The position numbers and the translations under genes are program-made. The notes beneath the pieces are model-generated. The model saw only the letters and a list, made by a program, of their open reading frames with translations, made no database searches and was not told the DNA's origin. A DNA stretch of 47,871 nt. Origin: Acidobacteriota bacterium (GTDB lineage Bacteria; Acidobacteriota; Vicinamibacteria; Vicinamibacterales; UBA2999). How positions within the stretch are numbered: position 1 is the stretch's first letter; every line of letters starts with the position of its first letter. The stretch lies in assembly GCA_030650395.1 (NCBI GenBank), contig JAUSDY010000087.1, positions 1 to 47,871 of the forward strand, in the 5' to 3' direction. Shown one piece after another: positions 23,650 through 33,412 of this stretch.

Positions 23650-24654
23650 ATGCGCATCGCGGTAGACGCGATGGGCGGCGATCATGCGCCGGCGCGTCCG
23701 GTAGACGGCGCGCTCGCGGCCGCTCGCCAACTGGGTCTTGGAGTGGACCTGGTCGGCCGCGCCGACCTGATCCGCGCCGAGCTCCAACGCCATCCTGACG
23801 CAGGGACCCTCGACGTGCGCGTCATCGACGCGCCCGACGTGATCGACATGGCCGAGTCGCCCGCACGGGCGTTGCGGCGAAAACCGGGGGCGTCGATCCG
23901 CGTCGCCGCCGAACACGTGGCGGCGGGGCAGGCGAGCGCGTTGTTCAGCGCCGGCCACACCGGCGCCACGGTGCTGGCGGCACACGCAGCGTTCGGCATG
24001 CTGGCTGGAGCGGATCGCCCGGCGCTGGCGCCCACGGTGCCGACGCGCCTGGGTTTCGCGGTGTTGCTCGATGCGGGCGCGACGGTGGAATGCCGGCCCG
24101 CGCACTTGCTACAGTTTGGCGGCATGGGCGCCGTTTACGCGAAGGTCGGCCTGGGCGTCGAGCGCCCGCGCGTCGGGTTGCTTTCGATCGGCGAAGAAGA
24201 AACCAAGGGGAACGAGCTGACTCGCGAGGCGCATCAGCTGCTCAAGGCCTCGTCGCTCGACTTCATCGGCAACGTCGAGGCCCGCGACATTTTCGCAGGC
24301 GACGCCGACGTCGTGGTGTGCGATGGGTTCACGGGCAACGTCGCGCTGAAGTTGAGTGAAGGCCTTGTTGAAATGGTTGAAGACCTGTTGGGCGAGGAGC
24401 TGCAGAGCACGTTTTCGAGCCAGGTCGGCTACCTGTTATCGCGGCGGGCGTTCCGGCGGTTTCGCAAGCGCGTCGACTATTCGGAGTTTGGCGGCGCGCC
24501 GCTGCTCGGGGTGGCCGGCCTTTGCATTGTCGGTCACGGCCGGTCGTCGGTGAAGGCCGTGCGTAACGCCGTGGCGATGGCATCACGCATGGCGGGCAAC
24601 GACATGGTGGGACGACTCAAACACGAGATGGCAGCGTTCGCGGTGATCGAATGA
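23650..24654 (+). CDS. plsX: Phosphate acyltransferase PlsX
   Basis: PlsX makes acyl-phosphate from acyl-ACP for phospholipid synthesis. The 334-residue protein opens IAVDAMGGDHAPARPVDGAL and has ALFSAGHTGATVLAAH, RPALAPTVPTRLGFAVLLDA, LLSIGEEETKGNELTREAH, IGNVEARDIFAGDADVVVCD, GFTGNVALKLSEG and FGGAPLLGVAGLCIVGHG. All are standard PlsX motifs. The start is 13 bp after rpmF and the stop overlaps fabD (ATGA). Confidence 0.95.
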   Translation: MRIAVDAMGGDHAPARPVDGALAAARQLGLGVDLVGRADLIRAELQRHPDAGTLDVRVIDAPDVIDMAESPARALRRKPGASIRVAAEHVAAGQASALFSAGHTGATVLAAHAAFGMLAGADRPALAPTVPTRLGFAVLLDAGATVECRPAHLLQFGGMGAVYAKVGLGVERPRVGLLSIGEEETKGNELTREAHQLLKASSLDFIGNVEARDIFAGDADVVVCDGFTGNVALKLSEGLVEMVEDLLGEELQSTFSSQVGYLLSRRAFRRFRKRVDYSEFGGAPLLGVAGLCIVGHGRSSVKAVRNAVAMASRMAGNDMVGRLKHEMAAFAVIE

Positions 24655-25619
24655 ATTCAGGTGGAGGCAACCCTTTAGGGTTGCCTGTTATCGCTTGCTT
24701 GTTTCCGGGACAGGGATCGCAGGCCGTCGGCATGGGCAAGGCCCTTGCCGATCAGTTTCCCATTTGCGCAGCCACCTTCGCGGAGGCCGACGCCGCGCTT
24801 GGCGAATCGCTGAGCGGCCTGATCTTCAATGGACCGGCAGATCGCCTGACCCTCACGGAAAACACGCAGCCCGCAATCCTGACGATGAGCGTCGCGGTGT
24901 GGCGCCTGCTCGACGAGCGCGGCCTCAATCCGTCATTCGTCGCCGGTCATAGCCTTGGCGAGTATTCGGCCCATGTGGCTGCGGGAACGCTGGCCTTCGC
25001 GGATGCGGTGCGGCTGGTGCGCAATCGTGGACGGTACATGCAAGAGGCCGTGCCGGTTGGCGTGGGCGCGATGTCTGCAATTCTGGGCCTGGATGAAGCC
25101 GGAGTGGCGCGGGCCTGCCAGGAGGCTGCCGAAGGCGACGTGGTGAGCCCCGCCAACCTGAACGCGCCTGGTCAAATCGTGATTGCCGGAACCGCGGCGG
25201 CTGTGGCGCGCGCCGGGGAGCGCGCCAAGGCGCTGGGCGCCAAGCGGGCGATTGCGCTGCAGGTCAGCGCGCCGTTCCACTGCGCGCTGATGAAACCGGC
25301 CGAAGAGCGCCTGGCGCCGGAGCTGCGGGCCGCGGCATCACAAGACCCGCGCGTGCCGGTGGTCGCCAACGTCGATGCGGAGCCAAAACGGTCTGCCGCC
25401 GCATCGATCGACGCCCTGATTCGGCAGGTTTCTTCGCCGGTGCGATGGGAAAGCGTCATCCAACGCCTTGCGTCTGAGGGCGTCACCGCATATGTTGAAG
25501 TGGGTCCGGGCAAGGTGCTCTCCGGCCTCGTCAAGAAGATTGTCCGTGACGCCACCATTCTGAACGTCGAAGGTCCCGACGACCTGTCGACGGTCGAGGC
25601 TTTCTTAACGCCGGCCTGA
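24651..25619 (+). CDS. fabD: Malonyl-CoA:ACP transacylase FabD
   Basis: FabD transfers malonyl groups from CoA to ACP. The 322-residue protein contains FPGQGSQAVGMGK, the nucleophile motif GHSLGEYSAHVAAG, the arginine in VRNRGRYMQ, NAPGQIVIAG, the catalytic histidine in SAPFHCALM, and the C-terminal VGPGKVLSGL. The N-terminus is unusual: after the ATG, residues NSGGGNPLGLP are encoded by a perfect palindrome (24665-24686) before the conserved strand begins. Confidence 0.95.
   Translation: MNSGGGNPLGLPVIACLFPGQGSQAVGMGKALADQFPICAATFAEADAALGESLSGLIFNGPADRLTLTENTQPAILTMSVAVWRLLDERGLNPSFVAGHSLGEYSAHVAAGTLAFADAVRLVRNRGRYMQEAVPVGVGAMSAILGLDEAGVARACQEAAEGDVVSPANLNAPGQIVIAGTAAAVARAGERAKALGAKRAIALQVSAPFHCALMKPAEERLAPELRAAASQDPRVPVVANVDAEPKRSAAASIDALIRQVSSPVRWESVIQRLASEGVTAYVEVGPGKVLSGLVKKIVRDATILNVEGPDDLSTVEAFLTPA
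24665..24686. repeat. Perfect 10-bp-arm palindrome inside the fabD start
   Basis: aggcaaccct, tt, agggttgcct. It lies 14 nt into fabD and is translated in frame. It resembles the gacaaacct...aggtttgtc palindrome in leuS (35486-35551) in layout. Confidence 0.85.
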
Positions 25620-25636
25620 CGGCCCGCTGATTCGCG

Positions 25637-26377
25637 ATGGGACAGTTCGACGGAAAGATTGCGATTGTGACGGGTGCGTCGCGCGGGATCGGGCGCGCGA
25701 TTGCCGAGCGCCTGGCGTCGGGCGGCGCGACGGTGATTTGCGTGGCGCGTGGCGCCAACGCGGACGCGACCGCGCAAGCGATCGTGGCCAGCGGCGGAAA
25801 GGCGTCGGCGTTTTCGGCGGATGTGACGGACGCCGCGGCGGTTGACGGGCTGATCAAGCAGACGGTCGAGCAGCACGGGCGCCTCGACATCCTGGTGAGC
25901 AACGCCGGCATCACGCGCGACCAGTTGATGCTGCGCATGAAGCGGTCAGACTGGGACGAGGTCGTGGCGACGAACCTGACGGCGGCGTTCACGCTCTGCC
26001 AGGCGGCGCTCAAGCCGATGATCCGCCAGCGGGCCGGGCGCATCGTCGCCATCAGCTCGGTGGTGGGCCAGATGGGGAATGCGGGGCAGGCGAACTATGC
26101 GGCCTCGAAGGCGGGCCTGATCGGGTTCTGCAAGTCGCTGGCGCGCGAGGTGGCGTCGCGGCAGGTGACGGTGAATGTGGTGGCGCCGGGTCTGATTGAC
26201 ACGGACATGACGCGGGCCGTCATCGAAAGCGCAAAGACCGATTGGGCGGCGCACATTCCGCTCGGCCGGCTCGGCTCGCCGGCCGACGTCGCGGCGGCGG
26301 TTGGATTTCTGGCGTCTGATGAGGCGTCGTATATTACTGGTCAGGTTCTCGCCGTCAACGGCGGGATGTACATGTAG
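25637..26377 (+). CDS. fabG: 3-oxoacyl-ACP reductase FabG
   Basis: NADPH-dependent reduction of 3-ketoacyl-ACP. The 246-residue short-chain dehydrogenase has the cofactor motif TGASRGIGRAIAE, NAGITRD, the catalytic set Ser in ISSVVGQMGN, Tyr and Lys in NYAASKAG, and the C-terminal YITGQVLAVNGGMYM. It lies between fabD and acpP in the conserved operon, 17 bp after fabD. Confidence 0.95.
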   Translation: MGQFDGKIAIVTGASRGIGRAIAERLASGGATVICVARGANADATAQAIVASGGKASAFSADVTDAAAVDGLIKQTVEQHGRLDILVSNAGITRDQLMLRMKRSDWDEVVATNLTAAFTLCQAALKPMIRQRAGRIVAISSVVGQMGNAGQANYAASKAGLIGFCKSLAREVASRQVTVNVVAPGLIDTDMTRAVIESAKTDWAAHIPLGRLGSPADVAAAVGFLASDEASYITGQVLAVNGGMYM

Positions 26378-26386
26378 GAGGGGACA

Positions 26387-26626
26387 GTGGCCGTTGCCGA
26401 CAAGGTGAAGAGCATTATCGTGGAGCAGCTGGGCGTCGATGAAGAAGAAGTGACCCCGGATGCGTCGTTCGTCGACGACCTGGGCGCCGACTCGCTCGAC
26501 ACCGTCGAGCTCGTCATGGCGTTCGAGGAGGAGTTCGGCATCGAGATCCCTGACGAGGAGGCGGAGAAGATCACGCGCGTCAAGGAAGCGGTCGACTACA
26601 TCGAGTCCCACTCGAAGAAGAAGTAG
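26387..26626 (+). CDS. acpP: Acyl carrier protein
   Basis: A 79-residue acidic helix bundle that carries fatty acyl chains on phosphopantetheine. The attachment serine is in [20 protein letters not shown]. The start is GTG 26387, preceded by a strong ribosome binding site (aggagggg). A stable hairpin follows the stop before fabF. Confidence 0.96.
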   Translation: MAVADKVKSIIVEQLGVDEEEVTPDASFVDDLGADSLDTVELVMAFEEEFGIEIPDEEAEKITRVKEAVDYIESHSKKK

Positions 26627-26647
26627 GGCGCCCCTTGATGGGGTGCC
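26627..26647 (+). terminator. Intercistronic hairpin between acpP and fabF
   Basis: ggcgcccc, loop ttgat, ggggtgcc: an 8-bp stem with one G-U pair, starting right after the acpP stop. No U-tract follows, and fabF begins 13 nt later behind ggaggttca. It is more likely an attenuator or mRNA-processing/stability element than a full terminator. Confidence 0.55.
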
Positions 26648-26659
26648 GGCGGAGGTTCA

Positions 26660-27901
<1,242 letters not shown>

Positions 27902-27991
27902 GGGCGTGAGGACTTAAGGGCTTGAGGGCTTGAAGAGCCCAAATCGAAGCCCACTCCCAAGCCCCCCAGCCCCCAAGACCTCAGGACCTCA
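27902..27991. repeat. Palindromic word-repeat spacer (family E)
   Basis: Repeats gaggacttaagggcttgagg on the left and aagcccactcccaagccccc / caagacctcaggacctcaga on the right, which are roughly complementary. It fills the fabF-etfB gap and may act as a terminator-like or processing structure. Confidence 0.75.
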
Positions 27992-27995
27992 GAGA

Positions 27996-28802
27996 ATGAA
28001 GATAGCAGTCTGTATCAAGCAAGTTCCCACCCGCGAGTGGCAGCCGCGTCTGAACGACGACAAGACGTGGATTCGCGATCAGGACGTCAGCTATGAAATG
28101 AACGAGCCCGACGCCTATGCGCTCGAGGAGTCGTTGCGGCTGCGCGAGAAGCATGGCGGCGAAGTGGTGGTCTGTTCCGCGGGCCCGGCCCGCGTGCAGC
28201 AGGTGATTCGTGAAGCGCTGGCCCGCGGCGCCGATCGCGCGCTGCACGTTGAAGACGATGCGCTGGGCGCGGCGGATGCGTTCACGGCCGCGTCGGCGAT
28301 GACGGCGGCGATGGCCGAGCAGAAGTTCGATCTGATCCTGACGGGCCTGCAGTCTGACGACCAGGGCCACGCGCAGTTCGGCCCGGTGCTCGCCGAGAAG
28401 CTCGGCATCCCGCATTCGACGATCATCATGGAGGTGAATGTCGACCCTTCGACTCGCGACGCCGAAAACGGCGCCGCTCGCTCAGGGCAGGTGGCTGGGG
28501 TTAGGGTCAAGCGCGAGCTCGAAGGCGGATGGTTCCAGTACGTCACGATGCCGCTGCCGGCGCTGCTGACCATTCAGAGCGGCATCAACCAGCTCCGCTA
28601 CGCCACGCTCAAGGGGATCATGGCCGCGAAGAAGAAAGAGATCATCAAGGTGGCGGCCCCGGGCGGCCTGGCGCCGCGGCACAAGGTAATCGCGCTGCAC
28701 ACGCCGCAGAAGTCGAAGCAGACCGTGATGATCGGCGGCTCGCCTGCTGAAGCGGCGAAAGAGCTCGTGAAGCGGCTGCGCGAAGAGGCGCGGGTCCTAT
28801 GA
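27996..28802 (+). CDS. etfB: Electron transfer flavoprotein beta subunit
   Basis: EtfB binds AMP and, with EtfA-FAD, carries electrons from acyl-CoA and other dehydrogenases. The 268-residue protein begins KIAVCIKQVPTREWQPRLND and contains MNEPDAYALEESLRLRE, LTGLQSDDQGHAQFGPVLAE, the ETF beta signature region (VKRELEGGWFQYVTMPLPAL) and LRYATLKGIMAAKKK. ATG 27996 is the natural start; earlier in-frame codons lie in the spacer repeat. A family A palindrome (28445-28491) adds about 15 residues (DPSTRDAENGAARSGQ) in a surface loop before the signature. It overlaps etfA (ATGA). Confidence 0.93.
   Translation: MKIAVCIKQVPTREWQPRLNDDKTWIRDQDVSYEMNEPDAYALEESLRLREKHGGEVVVCSAGPARVQQVIREALARGADRALHVEDDALGAADAFTAASAMTAAMAEQKFDLILTGLQSDDQGHAQFGPVLAEKLGIPHSTIIMEVNVDPSTRDAENGAARSGQVAGVRVKRELEGGWFQYVTMPLPALLTIQSGINQLRYATLKGIMAAKKKEIIKVAAPGGLAPRHKVIALHTPQKSKQTVMIGGSPAEAAKELVKRLREEARVL
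28445..28491. repeat. Family A palindrome inside etfB
   Basis: Starts cccttcgactcgc and ends cgctcgctcagggcagg with gacgccg/cggcgcc core arms. It is read in a different frame from the copies at 6807 and 9053, and still leaves the gene intact. Confidence 0.75.
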
Positions 28803-29770
28803 TTCTCGTTGTCGCCGAACAAAAAGACGGCAAGCTCACTCGCGCGAGTTGGGAAACGGTTGCGGCCGCCCAACAGCTCGCGGGCGGAACGATGCCGATC
28901 ACGATCGCCGTCGCCGGCCAGGGCGTGTCCGGCCCGGCCTCGGAGCTGGCGGCTGCAGCAGTCGCCGGCGTGCTGACGGTGGAGCACGCCGCGCTTGCTG
29001 CTTATACCCCCGATGCGTTCGTGCAGGCGCTGGAGCAGGTGATCGCGCAGGTGAAGCCGGCCTACGTGTTGTTTCCGCATACCTATCAGACGCGCGATTT
29101 CTCGCCCACATTGGCGACGCGCATCGATCGCGCGCTGGTCACCGACGTGACGGCGATCAAGACCGTGAACGGGGCAGCGGCGTTCTCCCGCCCGATGTTC
29201 CGGGGCAAGCTGGTCGCCGACGTGGTGCCGCAGGGCCCGGCGCCGCATCTCATCTCGATGCAGATCGGCGCGTACCGCGCGGACGCGGCGGCCAAAGGCC
29301 CTGCGCCGGTGGCGATCACAGCTGCCGGCGTGACCATCGACGAGTCGAAGATCCGGCAGAAGCCTGAGGCGCCGTTCCAGGAAGCCAAACAGGCGGTGGA
29401 CCTGTCGCAGGCCGAGCGCATCGTGTCGGTGGGCCGCGGCATCAAGTCGCAGGAGAACATCGCGATCGCCGAACAGCTGGCCAAGGCCTTTGGCGCCGAG
29501 CTCGCCGCGTCGCGGCCGATCTGCGACAACGGCTGGCTGCCGATGGAACGCCAGATCGGCAGCTCCGGCCAGACGGTGGCGCCCAAGCTCTATGTTGCGC
29601 TCGGCATCTCGGGCGCCATCCAGCACCTGGTCGGCATGAAGGGCGCGCGCACCATTGTGGCGATCAACAAGGATGCGGATGCCCCGATTTTCGAAGTCGC
29701 CGATTACGGAATCCAGGGCGACTTGTTTGAGCTCGCTCCTGCGCTGATTGCGGAGCTCGGGAAGTCCTAA
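28799..29770 (+). CDS. etfA: Electron transfer flavoprotein alpha subunit
   Basis: The FAD-binding ETF subunit, 323 residues. The N-terminal domain includes [20 protein letters not shown]. The C-terminal FAD domain has [60 protein letters not shown] and [20 protein letters not shown]. It is coupled to etfB and followed by the ETF:quinone oxidoreductase. Confidence 0.95.
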   Translation: MILVVAEQKDGKLTRASWETVAAAQQLAGGTMPITIAVAGQGVSGPASELAAAAVAGVLTVEHAALAAYTPDAFVQALEQVIAQVKPAYVLFPHTYQTRDFSPTLATRIDRALVTDVTAIKTVNGAAAFSRPMFRGKLVADVVPQGPAPHLISMQIGAYRADAAAKGPAPVAITAAGVTIDESKIRQKPEAPFQEAKQAVDLSQAERIVSVGRGIKSQENIAIAEQLAKAFGAELAASRPICDNGWLPMERQIGSSGQTVAPKLYVALGISGAIQHLVGMKGARTIVAINKDADAPIFEVADYGIQGDLFELAPALIAELGKS

Positions 29771-29806
29771 CAGGGCTTGAGGGCTTGGGGACTTGAGGGC
29801 TTAAGC
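29771..29806 (+). repeat. Word-repeat spacer (family E) between etfA and ETF-QO
   Basis: Repeats agggcttgagggcttggggacttgagggcttaag in direct orientation without a strong complementary half. Confidence 0.75.
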
Positions 29807-29808
29807 TG

Positions 29809-31470
29809 ATGGCCGAACGTGAAGTCCTCGAGGTTGACGTACTAATCGTCGGCGGGGGGCCGGCCGGCCTCTCGGCGGCGCTGCGGCTTGCGCAGTTGCA
29901 GAAGCAGAAAGGCGGCGAGCCGCTCTCGATCGCCGTGCTCGAGAAGGCGCGTGACATCGGCGCCCATTCGCTGTCAGGCGCGCTGCTCGACCCGTCGACG
30001 CTCGAGGATCTCATCCCCGACTTCGAGGCCAAGGGCGCGCCGCTGGCGACGCCGGTGCACGAAGACAACATCTATTTCCTCACCGAGAGCAGCAAGCTGC
30101 GGCTCCCGATCACCCCGCCGCCGTTCGTGAATCACGGCAACTACATCATCTCGCTCAATCTGTTCACGAAGTGGCTGGGCTCGCAGGTCGAAGCCGAAGG
30201 CATCGACCTCTTCATGGGGTTTGCGGCGCAGCATCCGTTGTATGACGGCCCCCGCGTGATTGGCGTGCGGACCGGCGATCGCGGCGTCGGCAAGGACGGC
30301 AAGCCGAAGGCGGCGTACGAGCCTGGCGCCGACATCCACGCCAAGGTCACGATCTTCGCGGACGGCGTGCGCGGCCATCTCACCAAGCAGCTGATTCGCG
30401 ATTTGCAGCTCGGCGCCGGGTCCGAGCCGCCGACCTTTGCCATCGGCCTGAAGGAACTGTGGGACGTGCCGAAAGACCGGCTGAAGCCGGGCACCGTGAT
30501 TCACACGCTCGGCTATCCGCTGCGGGAAGAGGAATTCGGCGGGAGCTGGCTGTATGCGATGCCCGAGGGCCGCATCTCGATCGGCTTCGTGGTCGGGCTC
30601 GAGTACAAGGATCCGCTGTTCGATCCGCACGCGGCCTTCCAGCATTTCAAGCGCCATCCCTACATCGCGAGCATTCTCGAAGGCGGGCAGCTGATTCGCT
30701 CGGGCGCCAAGGCGTTGCCGGAAGGCGGATGGAACACGCAGCCCAAGCTGTTCTTCGACGGCGGCCTCATCGTCGGCGACGCCGCCAACTTCGTGAACTC
30801 GACGCGCCTCAAGGGCATTCACCTCGCGATGCGAAGCGGGATGCACGCCGCCGAAACGGCATTTGACGCGGTTCGCGCGGGCGACAGCTCGTCGAAGGTT
30901 CTGAGCGGCTACAAGGCACTCGTGGATGGCGGCCCCATTCGGGCCGAGCTGCACCCGGTCCGCAACGTGCACCAGGCGTTCGGGGCGGGGCTGATGGTTG
31001 GCAGCGCCTACGCCGGCATCGCGATGTTCACGAAGGGCCGCCTGTTGCCGGATCTGCACGGGCACCCCGGTCACAAGGCGTTGAAGACGATCGATAACTA
31101 TTACGGTCGGTCGAAGCGCGACATCCTCGTGCCGTCAAACGCGGCGCCGATCGATCGCAAGCTGACCTTCGACAAGGTCACCGGCGCCCACTACTCGGGC
31201 ACGCACCACGACGAAGATCAGCCGGTCCATTTGCTCGTGCACACCGAGGTCTGCCACACCATCTGCGGTCCCGAGTACGGGCATCCGTGCATCCGCTTCT
31301 GCCCGGCCAATGTCTACGAGATGGTCGACAATGGCAGCGGCGGCCTGCGCCTGCAGATCAACGCCTCCAACTGCGTGCACTGCAAGACGTGCGACATCAT
31401 GGATCCGTACGGCGTCATCACCTGGGTTGCGCCCGAAGGGGGCGAAGGGCCCTCCTACGACGGCATGTAG
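29809..31470 (+). CDS. Electron transfer flavoprotein:quinone oxidoreductase
   Basis: A 553-residue flavo-iron-sulfur protein that passes electrons from ETF to the membrane quinone pool. The N-terminal FAD site is VLIVGGGPAGLSAALRLAQ. The central domain includes SGALLDPSTLEDLIPDF, the second FAD contact GGLIVGDAANFVNSTRLKGI, and KTIDNYYGRSKRD. The C-terminal 4Fe-4S domain supplies cysteines in CHTIC, CIRFCPANVYE and NCVHCKTCDIMDP, ending EGGEGPSYDGM as in eukaryotic and proteobacterial ETF-QO. Next to etfBA it completes an electron path to the menaquinone made by the operon upstream. Confidence 0.95.
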   Translation: MAEREVLEVDVLIVGGGPAGLSAALRLAQLQKQKGGEPLSIAVLEKARDIGAHSLSGALLDPSTLEDLIPDFEAKGAPLATPVHEDNIYFLTESSKLRLPITPPPFVNHGNYIISLNLFTKWLGSQVEAEGIDLFMGFAAQHPLYDGPRVIGVRTGDRGVGKDGKPKAAYEPGADIHAKVTIFADGVRGHLTKQLIRDLQLGAGSEPPTFAIGLKELWDVPKDRLKPGTVIHTLGYPLREEEFGGSWLYAMPEGRISIGFVVGLEYKDPLFDPHAAFQHFKRHPYIASILEGGQLIRSGAKALPEGGWNTQPKLFFDGGLIVGDAANFVNSTRLKGIHLAMRSGMHAAETAFDAVRAGDSSSKVLSGYKALVDGGPIRAELHPVRNVHQAFGAGLMVGSAYAGIAMFTKGRLLPDLHGHPGHKALKTIDNYYGRSKRDILVPSNAAPIDRKLTFDKVTGAHYSGTHHDEDQPVHLLVHTEVCHTICGPEYGHPCIRFCPANVYEMVDNGSGGLRLQINASNCVHCKTCDIMDPYGVITWVAPEGGEGPSYDGM

Positions 31471-31566
31471 CCAGGGTGCGTACAGTGCGTACCGTGCCAA
31501 GCGTGCGTACGGTGCTTTGGTGCCAAGGGTGCCAAGGGTGCTAGACGTGCCCAGGGTGCACCCCTC
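31471..31566 (+). repeat. Word-repeat spacer (family G, gggtgc/gtgcgta)
   Basis: Repeats ccagggtgcgtacagtgcgt, accgtgccaagcgtgcgtac, ggtgccaagggtgccaaggg and cccagggtgcaccc through the ETF-QO to acyltransferase gap. Direct repeats dominate. No gene. Confidence 0.75.
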
Positions 31567-32247
31567 GTGAGCGACAGTCCGCACTGGCGGCAGTCGAGAC
31601 GCAAGCGGGCCGAGGTCGCCGCCATCGCGACGCTGGGGTATCCGGTCGTGCGCGCTCTATGTTCCACCTGGACATGGAAGGTCAGCGGCGCCGAACACGT
31701 CGATGCCATTGCCAGGGCCGGCCACCATCCCATCCTTGCGCTGTGGCACGGGCGCATACTCGCTGCTACCCCTTACTTCCAGCGACGTGGCATTGTCGCC
31801 ATGGCGAGCGAGAACTTCGATGGTGAGTGGATTGCGCGGCTGCTCCAAAAGTTTGGCTATGGTGCGGCGCGCGGCTCGACGTCCCGAGGGGGCGCGATGG
31901 CGCTCCGGCAGCTCGTCAGGCAGGTGAAAGCCCACGGCGTGGCGTTCACCCTGGATGGTCCGCGCGGGCCGGCGGAGGTGGCGCAGCCAGGTGCGGTGTG
32001 GCTGGCCAAGGCCACCGGCAACCCGCTATTGCCGTTTCATTCCGAGGCCGCCTCGAGCTGGACGCTCAAGAGCTGGGATCGCACGCAGATTCCCAAGCCA
32101 TTCACCACTGTCGCGATGGCCATTGGCAAGCCGATCTATGTGCCACGCGACGCCGATGATCGAGCCTTGAACGAATTACGGATCACGTTAGAGGCGTCTC
32201 TGGCGGCGGCTCGAACCGAGTGTCACAGGCAGTTGGCCGGCCAATGA
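31567..32247 (+). CDS. DUF374 lysophospholipid/lipid A-type acyltransferase
   Basis: A 226-residue membrane-associated acyltransferase-like protein. ILALWHGRILAATPY carries the family histidine (WHGR in place of HxxxxD). Further typical motifs are GIVAMASENFDGEWIARLLQ, GYGAARGSTSRGGAMALRQL, GVAFTLDGPRGPAEVAQPGA and FTTVAMAIGKPIYVP. The DUF374 group probably acylates a lipid A/Kdo-type or phospholipid acceptor. Start is GTG 31567. The exact substrate is not known. Confidence 0.82.
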   Translation: MSDSPHWRQSRRKRAEVAAIATLGYPVVRALCSTWTWKVSGAEHVDAIARAGHHPILALWHGRILAATPYFQRRGIVAMASENFDGEWIARLLQKFGYGAARGSTSRGGAMALRQLVRQVKAHGVAFTLDGPRGPAEVAQPGAVWLAKATGNPLLPFHSEAASSWTLKSWDRTQIPKPFTTVAMAIGKPIYVPRDADDRALNELRITLEASLAAARTECHRQLAGQ

Positions 32248-32277
32248 CGACAATTTCATTACCGGCGGGGACGTCAA

Positions 32278-32649
32278 TCACCTTGTTTTCAGTGCCTCGC
32301 ATAATTCGACGACTCGCAGCTCGAGCCGCTTTATATCGCGCTTGATGCTGTGCCGATGAACCATCTGCCATGCGAATATCTTCATCATGACAACTCCTTG
32401 CATGCCCACGATAAAGAGGACTGCGTACATGATCTGCTGTTGAGTCTCGCCACTCTTGAAGAACTGCGCGGCGCTGAAGATCGACAGCGCAAGGAACATT
32501 ATTCCACCGACCCATGCCGCGATTGCGGTGGACAGCAGCTTCCGGCTGTAGAAGTCGCTGACGATTGAGCTGAGTCCCTCTTCTTTCGATTCGTCGTAGC
32601 TATCTTCAATGATTCTCTTGATCTGTTGATCGTTCATGTTGCCTTTCAT
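32278..32649 (-). CDS. DUF6768-like membrane protein, partner of the ECF sigma factor
   Basis: A 123-residue protein (ATG 32637, MNDQQIKRIIEDSYDESKEE, may be the real start). An acidic N-terminal cytoplasmic helix is followed by two membrane helices, IAAWVGGIMFLALSIFSAAQFF and QIMYAVLFIVGMQGVVMMKIF, then a charged coiled tail. This arrangement fits DUF6768 proteins found beside ECF sigma genes. It overlaps the sigma gene by 4 bp. By position it probably acts as an anti-sigma or accessory factor, but no zinc-binding ZAS motif is present. Confidence 0.65.
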   Translation of the reverse strand: MKGNMNDQQIKRIIEDSYDESKEEGLSSIVSDFYSRKLLSTAIAAWVGGIMFLALSIFSAAQFFKSGETQQQIMYAVLFIVGMQGVVMMKIFAWQMVHRHSIKRDIKRLELRVVELCEALKTR

Positions 32650-33236
32650 TTGGCAGTTGCGGGAATCGGTGCTGACGGTCTATCGACCAGCGATTCCCAA
32701 TGTGTCCTGAATTCGGATCGAGCCGTGTGGAGACGCGACTTGACAGTGCCTTCTGGTGTTCCGAGGATCTCAGCGATCTCCGCCACGCCGAAACCTTCCA
32801 GGTAATGCAGGTTCAGCACCACCTGCGAATGTCCTGACAGGCGGCAGAGGACGCCGTGGACGTCGTCGGCCGTTTCGCGCTGCTCCTGGTCGGATGCCGA
32901 TGCTGGCGAGTCCTTTGGCACCGCCTTCAGTTCCTCGTCCAGCCAGATCTCGCGACCGTTGCGATGTAGCGAGTCAGACGCCTTGTGGCTGACGATGCGG
33001 TAGGCCCAGGAGCCAAATTTGGCCGGATCTTTGAGGCGACTCAGTCCCCGAACGATATCCAACCAGCTGTCTTGAGTAATGTCCCACGCGGCCTCGGGGC
33101 GCCGTGTCAGATTATAGGCGTGTGCCCACAAGCGTCTCTGCCAGCGCGAAACCAACGTCTCAAACGCTTCGCGGGACCCGCACTGAGCATCAACCACCAG
33201 TATTTCGTCAACGATTTGATCGGTCGAACTCTGCAT
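32646..33236 (-). CDS. ECF-family RNA polymerase sigma factor
   Basis: A 196-residue sigma-70 family member. Region 2 is visible as FETLVSRWQRRLWAHAYNLT, AAWDITQDSWLDIVRGL, FGSWAYRIVSHKASDSLHR. Region 4 with a helix-turn-helix follows (LSGHSQVVLNLHYLEGFGVA, EIAEILGTPEGTVKSRLHTA). It directs polymerase to a small regulon that probably includes its own operon with the DUF6768 membrane partner. A TACCTT box stands 6 nt before the ATG. Confidence 0.9.
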   Translation of the reverse strand: MQSSTDQIVDEILVVDAQCGSREAFETLVSRWQRRLWAHAYNLTRRPEAAWDITQDSWLDIVRGLSRLKDPAKFGSWAYRIVSHKASDSLHRNGREIWLDEELKAVPKDSPASASDQEQRETADDVHGVLCRLSGHSQVVLNLHYLEGFGVAEIAEILGTPEGTVKSRLHTARSEFRTHWESLVDRPSAPIPATAK

Positions 33237-33242
33237 TTATGC

Positions 33243-33248
33243 AAGGTA
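33243..33248 (-). promoter_or_regulatory. Putative leaderless -10 box (TACCTT) for the sigma factor gene
   Basis: On the minus strand TACCTT is followed by gcataa and ATG at 33236. It fits the TANNNT-N6-ATG layout seen at five other genes. Confidence 0.4.
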
Positions 33249-33400
33249 TGTCTGTTCGGACGGGAATTCGGTTCAGATCGGCGCCCCGACGATGGCGCAG
33301 CCGGCGATCGAAGCCAGTAGTCGGCAGAACCGCCTACCGCACCGCCAACATCTTGCGGCGCAGTCTAGTGCCGGCACTCCTCCGGGTCAACGAGGTGGAC

Positions 33401-33406
33401 TAACCT
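33401..33406 (+). promoter_or_regulatory. Putative leaderless -10 box (TAACCT) for the deacetylase gene
   Basis: TAACCT, six bases (ataagc), ATG at 33413. Weak box, correct spacing. The 164 bp between it and the divergent sigma gene show no other feature. Confidence 0.4.
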
Positions 33407-33412
33407 ATAAGC

